From: Bin80 sp026708685
Lineage (GTDB): Bacteria; Bacteroidota; Rhodothermia; Rhodothermales; Bin80
Direction: 5' to 3'
Assembly (NCBI GenBank): GCA_965200955.1
Contig: OZ241742.1
Coordinates: 3,472,001-3,536,000, forward strand
Length of the DNA: 64,000 bases
Positions 42,846-53,033 of this stretch are shown here, in pieces. The notes beneath the pieces are model-generated. The model had not been told where the DNA came from. It worked only from the letters and a program-made list of their open reading frames with translations, and did no database searches. Position 1 is the first letter of the stretch, and each line of letters opens with the position of its first letter. A program made the translations under genes and the position numbers.

Positions 42846-45800
42846 ATGGATTCCCCCTATGAGATACGAAACCACGAAGGTGAATGTCTAATACAACGTA
42901 AGCTTCACCGCTTGCTTCTGTTGTTGCTTTTTTCAGTCGTGTCCCTGCCCGCCTACAGTCAAGCACCGAGAACGATTGACTTAAGTGTGATCTCACCTTT
43001 AACGTTACGAGAGGGCAGTGTGATTACGGTTGGCGTGAGTCTCAGCACAGCTCCCACAGGTACCGTAACCGTCACCATCTCTGAAAACGAAGATGATGCA
43101 ACTCTGGATAAGACGACCCTGACCTTCACACCCTCGTTGAATTATCAAACGGTGAATATCACTGCTGGATGGGATGAGGATCAAGAAAATGAAAACTTCA
43201 CCATCTCCTTTGCTGCTTCTGGAGCAGATTTTCATGGAATTTCAAGAGATCTTGATGTCGTCATCCATGACAATATTAATACATACAATATTCGGGTCTT
43301 TGATTCTACATTCTCGGTTGGCGAAGCAAGTACATTTCCCCAGACCGTACAGCTATCACAAGCTCCAACCACCAATGTTACCGTCACCCTAACCGTGGCC
43401 GATCCCACTGCGGTTACTGTCTCTCCCACAAGTTTAACCTTCACCCCTACCAATTATTCAACTCCTCAGCCGGTTATCATTAGCGGAGTGGATGATGCGA
43501 TCTTCAATTCGCCTCGAGTCAGAACAACGATTGAGCTCACGGCCACTGGAGCCATTGAATACACTGGGGTTACAAATACGATCAGAGTGTCGGTTTATGA
43601 TAATGAGCCCTTTACGGCAGACATTCTTGAAGGAACCTCAAACAACCGCTACATCTATGTGCGGCCTTATGGCGGTCAAGGAGATGTGACGGTCACACTG
43701 ACCAGTAGTAACCCGAATGTCGTCACGGTCTTACCAACAACCTTAACCTACCCCGAGGATGAAGGCGGCCAATCTAAGGCTTATACCATCACTGCCGTTG
43801 ACAACGACGCACTGGGCAATGCTACTGCACTCATTACCATCACACCAAGTGCGAACTATCTTCCCCCTGGTGCCACCGTTCCTCTTCCCATCCGAGGCGT
43901 GAATGTTCAGGTGGAAGACGATGACATACAGTCAGCAGAGATCAGAGTCACTCCTTCATCTGTTGAAGTTTCAGAGGGATCTTCAAAAACTTATACTGCG
44001 GTTCTCACAGTTGCTCCGATATCTACGGTTACGGTTGCCGTCACTGGCCATGCAGGTACCGATCTTTCACCTGATCTTACAAGCCTTGAGTTTACGACCA
44101 CGAACTGGAATCAACCGCAAACCGTAACTATCACTGCTGACGATGATCCTGATGGACAAGATGATGTGATCACTCTAAAACACACTGCATCGGGGGGCGG
44201 TTATGATGGAAAGACCTCCAATGTTGTTGTGACTGTCAATGATCAAGATGATGTTGCATTGGTGGTTTCACCTGTAAATTTATCCATTACCGAAGGTGGA
44301 AGCGGAACCTACACCTTACGTCTTTCTACCCAACCGACTGCTGATGTGACCGTTGCTGTGAGTAGTCCTTCAAGTAAGGTCGCCATGGATACGAACAGTG
44401 ACTCACCAGGGAATCAATCGACAATGGAATTCACTGCCTCTACATGGAATCAGCCGCAGGCCGTCTCGGTAGCTACTTCACATGATGATGATGCTATAAA
44501 CGATACTATCGTATTGAGCAATACGGCATCGGGAGGGGATTATGACGCAATCACTGCTGATGTCACCGTAACGATTACAGATCCAGATGCAGCTCAATTA
44601 GTGGTTTCACCGACGGATATCACGATACCGGAGGGAGGGACGGGAACGTATACTGTCCGCTTGTCGACTGAGCCAACAGCGGATGTTACGGTGAATGTGC
44701 TTGTTGATTCGGGAGAAATGACGATGGACACACAGAGCAGTTCTCCAGGTAGCCAGTCGTCTATGGAGTTTACGACTGCCACATGGAACGAGCCCCAAAC
44801 CGTTACGATCGCAGCAGGAAATGATGATGATGCAATCAATGGCATAGGGGTACTAAGAAATACGGCCAATGGAGGTGATTACACTGGGAAAACGGCACTT
44901 GTAAATGTCACAATCACGGATGTAGATGATACTGAATTGGTCATTGCTCCTACAAATCTCACCTTGGTGGAGGGAGCCAGCGGAGCCTACACGGTGCGTC
45001 TATCTTCAGAACCGACCGCAGATGTGACCGTCATCGTAAGCGGACCCTTGAATGATGCAACCTTTGACACCAATGAGAATTTACGCGGAAATCAATCCAC
45101 GATGGAATTCACCACATCCAACTGGTATGAGCTCCAAACAGTAACGGTGAATACTCTTGAAGATGACGACGGAATCCATGAATCGCTGACACTGCAAAAT
45201 ACGGCTTCAGGTGGCAATTATGCGGGAGTCGCAGGGGATGTACAAGTTACGATTAGAGATCAGGATGATATCCGATTGATCGTTACACCAACGGATTTAA
45301 CCATCTCCGAGGGTGGAAGTGGATTCTATACTGTTCGCCTGTCGTCCGAGCCAAGTGGCGATGTGACGGTGTATGTGATCAATACTTCAGAAATTTTGAC
45401 CATTGACACCAACAGTGACGCACCCGGCATTCAAACGAATCTGGAGTTCAATACATCTAACTGGTCGCAACCACAGACAGTAAGGATCAACACGGAGGAA
45501 GACGATGATGTAGAAAATCATCTCGTCATCCTCGGTAATACGGCATCGGGTGCCAATTATACTGGAATAACGGCAGATGTGGAAGTGACGGTGATAGATG
45601 ATGATGACATAGGATTAGTCGTCACGCCGACGGATATATCCATCACTGAGGGAAGCCGTGGAGTCTATACCGTACATTTATCATCGCAACCATCAGCAGA
45701 TGTGACCGTCACCGTCAGTAATCTTTCAAATGACATCACGTTTGACACCAACAGTAGTCAACTCGACAGTCAATCCATCATGGAGTTTACGACCTCTACT

Positions 45801-48800
45801 TGGAGCCTGCCTCAGACTGTGATCGTTACTACCGAACATGATGACGATGCTATTGATGGCTCAGCAATATTACGAAACAGAGCATCAGGTGGTAACTATG
45901 AAGGACAAACCGCTGATGTGAATGTGACCATCACGGATATCCATGACGTTGCATTGGTGATTAATCCAACACATTTAACCATAACCGAGGGTGAAAGTGG
46001 AAACTTTACCGTGCACCTCTCCTCAGAACCAACAGCCAGTGTAAGTGTAAGTATTAGTGTGATGTTGGGCGAGGTCATGATTGATACCAATATGGATGTA
46101 ATGGGCAATCAGTCCATACTCAAATTTACTACCCTTACATGGAATCAGCCTCAGACCGTCTCAGTGACTACATTTGAAGACGATGATATTGCAAACGAAT
46201 CGGCAACCTTACTACTGACGGCATCAGGCGGAAATTATACCGATGAAACAGGGAAGGTCATGGTCACGATAACGGACGACGATGATCCTCGTGAAGTAAC
46301 CTTAACAGCTGCTCCTAATCCCGTAGACGAGGGACAATCCATTATTGTTACCGTTTTGCTCTCTCAGCGACTGCTTAATCCTGTCACAATTCCCCTCAGC
46401 GTGACAGCAGTAAGCGCAGAAAAGGACGACTTTACTCCCGTCACCAGTGTCACCATTGAGGAAAGTAGCCTGTCAGGAACGGCCTCTATCCATACCGTTG
46501 AGGATACCGATCTAGATGATGAGACGATCAACGTTGCTTTAGGGGCTATGCCTGACTGGTTAACCTTAGGTGATCCATCCGCGGCTGAAATCACAATCGT
46601 AGACAACTCGCCACCACCCAATCGTGCTCCAACTGTGACGATTCAATGTCAGCCCTGTACCATGCCCATGAATGCGACATCTCAATTGACTGCTTTAGCT
46701 TCAGACCCCGATGGTGATCCTCTGATCTACAGTTGGAGTGCATCCGTGGGGAGTTTTGAGGGAGACACCGATCAAGCAACGGTGCGCTGGAAAGCACCGA
46801 ACGTACCCGGTCAAGCAAGCATTGAAGTAAATGTGTCCGATGACAGGGGAGGCACCGCCTCCGATGCAATGAATATGTACATCATCAATCAACCCCCCTA
46901 TTTTGATCAGTCACCCTATCACTTTGAACTTCTAGAGAAATTGGATGGCCGTCTCAATGCTATTGAACTCGGGATGGTCACAGCAGTGGATGCTGACGGC
47001 GATGGGCTGGTTTACAAACTGATCCGTGGCGATCAGGATCGCTTCAGTGTTGATATGCATAGTGGAAAAGTCCTGTATCAGGGACCTGGTGAGGACTATG
47101 AAACGAATCTCCAAGATTTTGAAATGGATGTGCACGCCGAAGACGAGTTTGGGGCTGATGACTCTGTAAAGGTAATCATCAAGGTAATAGATGTCAACGA
47201 ACATCCCGAAGCGATCAATGATGAGGCGATTACCATTGAAGATCAATCCATCCAGATTAATGTACTGGCCAATGACATGGATCCTGATGGTGACCCTCTA
47301 CGGGTCCATTCTACTACAACGGCAACCCATGGAACCGTACAGATCGTCTCCAGAGAACATGTCCTGTATACTCCAAATAACGACTTTCATGGTACGGATA
47401 TCTTCACCTATATTGCTTCCGATGGGCGTGGTTTGACGGATACTGCATCCGTAATTCTGTCGGTGATTCCTGTAAATGATGCACCTAAGGCCGTAGGGAC
47501 GATTCCTGATCAGTTTCTTGATGAGGGTGGTCAGACGATTCACATTGACCTATCGCCGTACTTTGTGGATGTAGACTCCGACAATTTGTCCTATGAAACT
47601 CAATCTGGTGACCCTTCCATTGTCAACTCTATTATCACTGGATCTACGATGGAACTGATCCCATTGAACTATGGCTCAACTAGGGTCATCGTCATTGCAT
47701 CGGACCCCCAAGGGCTCCAGGCAACCCATAGTTTTCAGGTCCATGTGAGTGATCGCCTCCAACGTGCAGTCATTGAGAATTTGTTAGCTGCTACTGCCCG
47801 AGGCCATTTAACCAGTATACGAACAGCGTTAAGTCACCGATTGGATATGGATCTTTGTCAGCCATCCAATCTTGCCGTCATGGGGCGACACCTTCCTTTG
47901 AGCTGGAAAAGGGCAATGACAACTCTCTCAACTCAGGTTAGAAGTACCTATCCGTCTGCACTACGAGCCATTGAGCATAGATATGGCCGGTACGGATCCT
48001 ATTATGCGTATGCTCGTCCAGTGAATAGATTCCCAGCGGCGATGAAGTTTGAGGAATTTCTCAGTCCCCTCCTACCCATACCATCACTGGCACAGCACCA
48101 TAGTGAACTCTCATCTGAAATAGCAAACTTCTTCCTTTCTTGGGATGGAGTCACGGATGAACATCAGGCATGTTCGACTCGGGGACGCTGGACTTTCTGG
48201 GGACAAGGAGACCTACAGAGGTTTGCAGGATCTCCGTCCGTTTTTGGATACGCCTCTGAGTATAGTGATGAACGACTTACAGCACTGATTGGTATAGATA
48301 TAAGGTTGGAAAAACGATGGCTAACAGGAATATCTCTCTCTCGCAGCCATAGTGTTGGAAACTGGAGTGTCGTCAATTCATCGGGGAAACTTACCCAGCA
48401 TATGACAACAGTCGCTCCATACCTGCAATGGAAAAGTCCATCTACATCCATCTGGGGATCTATTGGAGTGGGGCGAGGCCATATGCGTAATGTGCGAGCA
48501 ACGGGTAGAATGGGAACCAGTGATACATCTCTTGAAGTCGGGATGCTTCAACTTCAGCGTCGGATTAGTTCCCCCCGAGGGATTGATGTTTCGGTCATCG
48601 GTGATGTATCCTATGCGAGAATCTATACCACGGAGGGACTGGAGACCATTGATGATCAAAATGTCAGCGTCAATCAGATGCGTGTTGGAATGAACCTGTC
48701 GCTTCCTCTTCATCTAGGTAGAGCGACCATCAAACCATCTGGCAGTGCCTATGCTCGGCGTGATGGCGGTGCAGGGCAAACTGGGCGAGGAGTTGAAATC

Positions 48801-49232
48801 AATGGAGGACTCTTAGCTATCTACAAGATGGTGCGCCTTCATGCCAAAGCTCGCATCCTTGCCCACCATACAGCTCAAGGCTACTCTGAACGTGGTGCGG
48901 CTATCACACTTACACTTGGTAAACATCAAAATCAACAAGGATTCTCGTTGTTGATTAATCCTGTCTGGGGAACTCCCTCCTCCACAACACGCTCTTTCTT
49001 GGATGCTCCTATCCGAAGTGCTTTCCTTTATCAAAACAACCTGCCCGATCGGTGGTCCATCAGTGCTCTGGCCAACTATGGCATCCAGTTGCCGAGAGGC
49101 TTTCGCTTAGACCTTCATAGTAATTTTGGTCCTTCCATCGGAGGAGTTGGATTAGGATTCCGTTTGAGTACTTCGCATGAAATTCCCCATCCGGTGACCA
49201 CGATTGATTCGCAGAAATACCTCGTTCCTTGA
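42846..49232 (+). CDS. Giant Calx-beta-type repeat adhesin with autotransporter-like barrel
   Basis: 2128 residues. A signal peptide (KLHRLLLLLLFSVVSLPAYS, ~19-38) is followed by about eleven Calx-beta-like units: three divergent (~45-360), one intermediate (~361-469), six similar 113-residue repeats (~470-1147) and a final Calx-beta (~1148-1255). Then come a PKD-like domain (~1260-1345), a cadherin-like domain (~1346-1450) and two further Ig/cadherin-like domains to ~1635. After a helical linker, residues ~1775-2110 alternate like an outer-membrane beta-barrel ending near GGVGLGFRLS. No type IX C-terminal signal is seen. It is probably a self-exported or barrel-anchored adhesin; the Asp-rich loops suggest calcium binding. 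Confidence 0.8.
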   Translation: MDSPYEIRNHEGECLIQRKLHRLLLLLLFSVVSLPAYSQAPRTIDLSVISPLTLREGSVITVGVSLSTAPTGTVTVTISENEDDATLDKTTLTFTPSLNYQTVNITAGWDEDQENENFTISFAASGADFHGISRDLDVVIHDNINTYNIRVFDSTFSVGEASTFPQTVQLSQAPTTNVTVTLTVADPTAVTVSPTSLTFTPTNYSTPQPVIISGVDDAIFNSPRVRTTIELTATGAIEYTGVTNTIRVSVYDNEPFTADILEGTSNNRYIYVRPYGGQGDVTVTLTSSNPNVVTVLPTTLTYPEDEGGQSKAYTITAVDNDALGNATALITITPSANYLPPGATVPLPIRGVNVQVEDDDIQSAEIRVTPSSVEVSEGSSKTYTAVLTVAPISTVTVAVTGHAGTDLSPDLTSLEFTTTNWNQPQTVTITADDDPDGQDDVITLKHTASGGGYDGKTSNVVVTVNDQDDVALVVSPVNLSITEGGSGTYTLRLSTQPTADVTVAVSSPSSKVAMDTNSDSPGNQSTMEFTASTWNQPQAVSVATSHDDDAINDTIVLSNTASGGDYDAITADVTVTITDPDAAQLVVSPTDITIPEGGTGTYTVRLSTEPTADVTVNVLVDSGEMTMDTQSSSPGSQSSMEFTTATWNEPQTVTIAAGNDDDAINGIGVLRNTANGGDYTGKTALVNVTITDVDDTELVIAPTNLTLVEGASGAYTVRLSSEPTADVTVIVSGPLNDATFDTNENLRGNQSTMEFTTSNWYELQTVTVNTLEDDDGIHESLTLQNTASGGNYAGVAGDVQVTIRDQDDIRLIVTPTDLTISEGGSGFYTVRLSSEPSGDVTVYVINTSEILTIDTNSDAPGIQTNLEFNTSNWSQPQTVRINTEEDDDVENHLVILGNTASGANYTGITADVEVTVIDDDDIGLVVTPTDISITEGSRGVYTVHLSSQPSADVTVTVSNLSNDITFDTNSSQLDSQSIMEFTTSTWSLPQTVIVTTEHDDDAIDGSAILRNRASGGNYEGQTADVNVTITDIHDVALVINPTHLTITEGESGNFTVHLSSEPTASVSVSISVMLGEVMIDTNMDVMGNQSILKFTTLTWNQPQTVSVTTFEDDDIANESATLLLTASGGNYTDETGKVMVTITDDDDPREVTLTAAPNPVDEGQSIIVTVLLSQRLLNPVTIPLSVTAVSAEKDDFTPVTSVTIEESSLSGTASIHTVEDTDLDDETINVALGAMPDWLTLGDPSAAEITIVDNSPPPNRAPTVTIQCQPCTMPMNATSQLTALASDPDGDPLIYSWSASVGSFEGDTDQATVRWKAPNVPGQASIEVNVSDDRGGTASDAMNMYIINQPPYFDQSPYHFELLEKLDGRLNAIELGMVTAVDADGDGLVYKLIRGDQDRFSVDMHSGKVLYQGPGEDYETNLQDFEMDVHAEDEFGADDSVKVIIKVIDVNEHPEAINDEAITIEDQSIQINVLANDMDPDGDPLRVHSTTTATHGTVQIVSREHVLYTPNNDFHGTDIFTYIASDGRGLTDTASVILSVIPVNDAPKAVGTIPDQFLDEGGQTIHIDLSPYFVDVDSDNLSYETQSGDPSIVNSIITGSTMELIPLNYGSTRVIVIASDPQGLQATHSFQVHVSDRLQRAVIENLLAATARGHLTSIRTALSHRLDMDLCQPSNLAVMGRHLPLSWKRAMTTLSTQVRSTYPSALRAIEHRYGRYGSYYAYARPVNRFPAAMKFEEFLSPLLPIPSLAQHHSELSSEIANFFLSWDGVTDEHQACSTRGRWTFWGQGDLQRFAGSPSVFGYASEYSDERLTALIGIDIRLEKRWLTGISLSRSHSVGNWSVVNSSGKLTQHMTTVAPYLQWKSPSTSIWGSIGVGRGHMRNVRATGRMGTSDTSLEVGMLQLQRRISSPRGIDVSVIGDVSYARIYTTEGLETIDDQNVSVNQMRVGMNLSLPLHLGRATIKPSGSAYARRDGGAGQTGRGVEINGGLLAIYKMVRLHAKARILAHHTAQGYSERGAAITLTLGKHQNQQGFSLLINPVWGTPSSTTRSFLDAPIRSAFLYQNNLPDRWSISALANYGIQLPRGFRLDLHSNFGPSIGGVGLGFRLSTSHEIPHPVTTIDSQKYLVP
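44253..46286 (+). repeat. Six tandem 113-codon repeats inside the giant adhesin gene
   Basis: Each ~339-bp unit codes for the pattern xLVVxPTDLTITEGGSGTYTV... DTNSDSPGNQSTMEFTTSTW... QPQTVTVTTxxDDDAI... NTASGGNYxGxTADVxVTI. All six are in frame and of nearly constant length (113 residues). Such arrays can change copy number by recombination and are hard to assemble from short reads. Confidence 0.85.
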
Positions 49233-49687
49233 ACACCAACTGGGTTGGTTCAAAAATCATCTCCGGTCCATACGTTTTTGGACGGACAAATACTCATCGT
49301 TCAACATACGTTTTGATCATTTTTCTTGTAGCCAACCACCGGGCCTATTCATAGAATGCACAGTCATGACAGCTAGCCCTTTCATCGTTGTGGCTACTTC
49401 AGAAAGGTGTCCACATTTATAATCCGGGCAACTCGGTTGGTGAGCCAATCTTCTCCGATATAACGAGTCCAGATTGCTACATTAGTTACACTTCATTGAA
49501 GTCTGTATGTATGTCTTCCATGAATGACGACTCCTTCGCAGTAACGCTTCAAGAGTAGAATAGCAAAGACGAAAAAATCTTCACCAAGTCATGGGATCAC
49601 ATCTAACCTTTGATCTCTTTATGACCAAAACGGCATCTTTCGCATGGGATTCAGCACCTATCAACTGGGGAGTGATTTCCCCCATCT
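49233..49687. other. Intergenic between convergent genes
   Basis: 455 bp between the 3' ends of two convergent genes. A short imperfect hairpin (TGAACACCAAC / GTTGGTTCA) begins at the adhesin stop codon but has no T-run. I see no gene, repeat or RNA. Confidence 0.6.
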
Positions 49688-51604
49688 TTACGGGCGGACT
49701 GGATCCATTCTTGTAACCCAAAGTCCACTGTTAAGGTCGGATGTGTAAATATGTCCCTTAAATACCTGAGGCCCCCATGTTATCGGCCACTCTGGCATCA
49801 TTGATGGATCATCGGTCATCATGATATGTGCAATCTCCCGCCCCTGTTGATCTAAATTCCCTCGCAGTTGACCACTGATATCAACGACTCGTAATCCACC
49901 CTGACCATCGCCCACATATAAACGATCATCTTCCACCCATACATGGTGTGCCCTTGTTTTAGATATTTCATATCGTGCGACTTCATGAGGTGATTCAATG
50001 TCCGATACGTCAAGAATATGAATATCGCTTCGGGCATCTGTCGGTGTGCTACCGTCCCCATTCTTCTGGAAAACTTCATTGCCCACAAATAGATAATCCT
50101 CATATCGCCATGCGACATGGGCATGACCTTCCGGATCAGCGAAACGGTTCATCATGACTGGCTGAACAGGAGTCCCTCCAAGGGTGCCCCGTCCCACATC
50201 AAGGATTACCACCCCATGATCCCCATAGGATACATAGGCATAACCATCCTGAACAATGACATCGTGAAGCGTTGCGTCTTTCCTGTTCAACTCCCAACGC
50301 CCAACTTCTTCGGGAGAAAGAGGGTCAGAAATATCTATGATATGGAGTGCACTGTTATGGCATGCATAGATTAGATCTTGCTCAATCCACACATGGTGGA
50401 TGGCACTTTTGAGCGTTTCACGATACTCCGATAAAATTGTGGGGTGGGCTGGATTGGACAGATCCAGAAGCACAATTGCACCATCCTGACCGGAGATGTC
50501 CCTACCAATGATCACCCCGATCTCATTGCTGTAATGAACTTTCACATCAACAATACTTTGAGCATTAACCTGAAGAGAATCCAACAGGATCGGCTGCTCT
50601 GGATGTGTGATGTCAAATACCTTCATCCAATCATACATCACAGAACCAACATAGGCGTAGTCACGCCCGTCAATGCCTTCAAATGCCCACATATCCCCAG
50701 AGCGATGATGTGTAATCGCCCCGCGTCCAATCACCGATAATGTTTCTTGGTAAACTCTTGGGTCTACCCTTAAGATCAACGACCTCTGAATCTCTTCACC
50801 AATATGTGCAGTCACCGTGTAATCTCGTGCATCCTCGGCGACAAAGACACCATCTGTACCCTCACTTTCTAAATATAACCCACCCCCAGATGCTTCCCAC
50901 CGCGGATAAATGCCTCCCACCACATCTCCCCGCTGATCAACCGCACGAACCCGAAATCGTACAACATCTCCTTGACGAACAATGTATCGATTTTGAGCTA
51001 TCTGATACGAAACAACGGGATTTTCTCGGACCGTCACTTCAATGTCGGTCTTCAAACCTGAAGTCTGAACGGTGATCACCGCGGAGCCGGGCTGCTTTCC
51101 GTGAACGCGACCGTCACTACTGACCGTAGCAATGGTGCGATGGCTACTTTTATATCGAATTCGTTCTTCCGTAACTGAACCATTCACCGTAACATGGATG
51201 GGCATACTAGTCTGTGATAGAATCACCGACGAGGGCAAACTTGCCTCAAGGTGCCCCTCACTGCTTTTCTCCACTTCAATCTCTGCATATCCCGGTTTTC
51301 CTCTTATAACTGTTGCAAGAATCATCTGCCAAGGTGTAAAGGCCTGCACTACCCCGAATTGATCCACCGACATGATAGATGACTCTGCAATATGCCAATC
51401 TGAACGTTCTCTATTATCTTTATTGTATGCTGTGGCCGAAAACTGCTTGGTCTCCACAACCTCCAATATTGCTGAATGAGGGAAAATTTCTGTACCATCA
51501 GGAAGTCCAACCTGATGGTTCACCTGTAGAATCAATCCAAGAAAGATCAAAAACATATAACCCTGATGATAGATTTGCGATCCAACTTCTTTGTACCCTT
51601 GCAT
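49688..51604 (-). CDS. LVIVD-propeller surface protein with Big-like domain
   Basis: 638 residues if the ATG at 51604 is used (MQGYKEVGSQIYHQ); the hydrophobic segment MFLIFLGLILQVN suggests a signal peptide and a second possible ATG at 51556. A bacterial Ig-like (Big) stretch (TEERIRYKSSHRTIATVSSD, then GRVHGKQPGSAVITVQ) precedes repeated LVIVD-type blades (DWMKVFDITHPEQPILLDSL, ALHIIDISDPLSPEEVGRWE, DIHILDVSDIESPHEVARYE), i.e. a beta-propeller. HHVW recurs. No catalytic motif was recognised. Its upstream end collides with the divergent MATE gene. Confidence 0.75.
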   Translation of the reverse strand: MQGYKEVGSQIYHQGYMFLIFLGLILQVNHQVGLPDGTEIFPHSAILEVVETKQFSATAYNKDNRERSDWHIAESSIMSVDQFGVVQAFTPWQMILATVIRGKPGYAEIEVEKSSEGHLEASLPSSVILSQTSMPIHVTVNGSVTEERIRYKSSHRTIATVSSDGRVHGKQPGSAVITVQTSGLKTDIEVTVRENPVVSYQIAQNRYIVRQGDVVRFRVRAVDQRGDVVGGIYPRWEASGGGLYLESEGTDGVFVAEDARDYTVTAHIGEEIQRSLILRVDPRVYQETLSVIGRGAITHHRSGDMWAFEGIDGRDYAYVGSVMYDWMKVFDITHPEQPILLDSLQVNAQSIVDVKVHYSNEIGVIIGRDISGQDGAIVLLDLSNPAHPTILSEYRETLKSAIHHVWIEQDLIYACHNSALHIIDISDPLSPEEVGRWELNRKDATLHDVIVQDGYAYVSYGDHGVVILDVGRGTLGGTPVQPVMMNRFADPEGHAHVAWRYEDYLFVGNEVFQKNGDGSTPTDARSDIHILDVSDIESPHEVARYEISKTRAHHVWVEDDRLYVGDGQGGLRVVDISGQLRGNLDQQGREIAHIMMTDDPSMMPEWPITWGPQVFKGHIYTSDLNSGLWVTRMDPVRP

Positions 51605-53033
51605 GATCCTTAACCAATTGAAGTGGGGGGATTCCTCAGCCTCAAAAGTCCATCTCTTTAGGAGTGAGGCACGAAACGTCACAGCTCTCTCAATTCCAAT
51701 TGTCGCCACGCAGTTAGGCCAGATCAGCAATGGATTCATTGATGTGATGATGGTCGGCCGTCTTGGTCCACCTGAGCTGGCTGGAGTTGCACTCGGCAAT
51801 GCAACGTATTTTCTTTTTGCCTTGATTGGGATCGGAGTCCTGTTGGCCGTTGGTCCTCTGGTCTCACAGGCGTACGGTGCAAAACAGCACGACCCGATCG
51901 GGCGTACAGTGCGTCAAGCCATCTGGCTGGCTACACTGTTGTCTCTTCCAGTCCTTCTGATCATGTGGAATGCACGCATTCCATGGACGGTGATGCAACA
52001 GGATCCCTCAACGATCGCCTATGCTGAAGGGTATTTACGTGCAGCCATGTGGGGATTTCTCCCGTTCATGTGGTTCAATGGACTGCGTAATTTTGTGGAA
52101 GCCATTGGCCGCCCCCTCCCCGTCACCATTATCATTGTGGCAGGAATTCTACTGAATATCTTCGCCAACTACGCTCTGATGTTTGGCCACTTCGGATTTC
52201 CACGCCTTGGACTGATTGGAACGGGATGGTCCACCAGCATTGTCCATTGGTTCATGTTTGCTGCGATCGCGAGTTATGTTTCAACCCAAACCCCCTATCG
52301 ATCCTACGGTGTTCTCAGGAAACTTCGAACTCCAGACTTGAGCTACTTCAGGGAATTGCTACGTGTCGGGCTCCCCATTGGAGGATCAATCGGGCTTGAG
52401 GTCACTCTGTTTAGCGCGACAGCATTTCTGATTGGCACCTTCGGAGCCGTTCCCATTGCCGCACACCAGATTGCGATTCAGTGTGCCGCCATCACCTACA
52501 TGGTTCCTTTGGGAATTGGATTGGCCACCTCGGTCCGTGTTGGGCAAAATATTGGCGCAAAAGATCCAACTGCCGCAGCTCTATCTGGGTATACAGGAAT
52601 TGGCTTGGCCTTCCTGTTTATGACCTGTACAGCACTGCTTTTTTTGTTTGCACCAACATGGATTACGAGTATCTATATTGATATACATGACCCAGAAAAT
52701 GTTGATACTGCACTTCAGGTCATCAGCCTCCTAGGGATTGCTGCAATCTTTCAACTCTTTGATGGAGTACAAGCGACCGCACTGGGAGCCTTGCGAGGAT
52801 TAAAGGATACCAAGTTTCCAATGATTCTTGGATTTATTGCTTACTGGCTCATTGGGATGCCAACAGGACTCGGCTTAGGATTTGGCCTTCAGTGGGGGCC
52901 TGAGGGTTTCTGGTGGGGGTTGGTCGTAGGTTTATTTGCCGCTTCCATCTTATTTTGTATGCGATTTTATCGGATGACCAACCGACATTCTGCAGTGGTC
53001 CCATCATTTAAACAATATTCAAATGACCGGTGA
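51603..53033 (+). CDS. MATE family multidrug/Na+ exporter
   Basis: About 476 residues with twelve predicted membrane helices in two halves. MATE signatures are EARNVTALSIPIVATQLGQI and SNGFIDVMMVGRLGPPELAG in the first half and RVGLPIGGSIGLEVTLFSAT and FLIGTFGAVPIAAHQIAIQC in the second. The substrate is unknown; cation-coupled drug export is the family role. The ATG at 51603 shares CATG with the start of the divergent LVIVD gene, leaving no room for two promoters unless one true start is internal. Its stop overlaps the start of the decayed mod gene by 11 nt. Confidence 0.88.
   Translation: MILNQLKWGDSSASKVHLFRSEARNVTALSIPIVATQLGQISNGFIDVMMVGRLGPPELAGVALGNATYFLFALIGIGVLLAVGPLVSQAYGAKQHDPIGRTVRQAIWLATLLSLPVLLIMWNARIPWTVMQQDPSTIAYAEGYLRAAMWGFLPFMWFNGLRNFVEAIGRPLPVTIIIVAGILLNIFANYALMFGHFGFPRLGLIGTGWSTSIVHWFMFAAIASYVSTQTPYRSYGVLRKLRTPDLSYFRELLRVGLPIGGSIGLEVTLFSATAFLIGTFGAVPIAAHQIAIQCAAITYMVPLGIGLATSVRVGQNIGAKDPTAAALSGYTGIGLAFLFMTCTALLFLFAPTWITSIYIDIHDPENVDTALQVISLLGIAAIFQLFDGVQATALGALRGLKDTKFPMILGFIAYWLIGMPTGLGLGFGLQWGPEGFWWGLVVGLFAASILFCMRFYRMTNRHSAVVPSFKQYSNDR

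Noticed and set aside
44253..46286. Regular ~339-bp repeats that might be taken for a satellite or CRISPR-like array
   Set aside because: They are in-frame protein domains of one long gene, diverged at synonymous and loop positions, with no short identical repeats and spacers.
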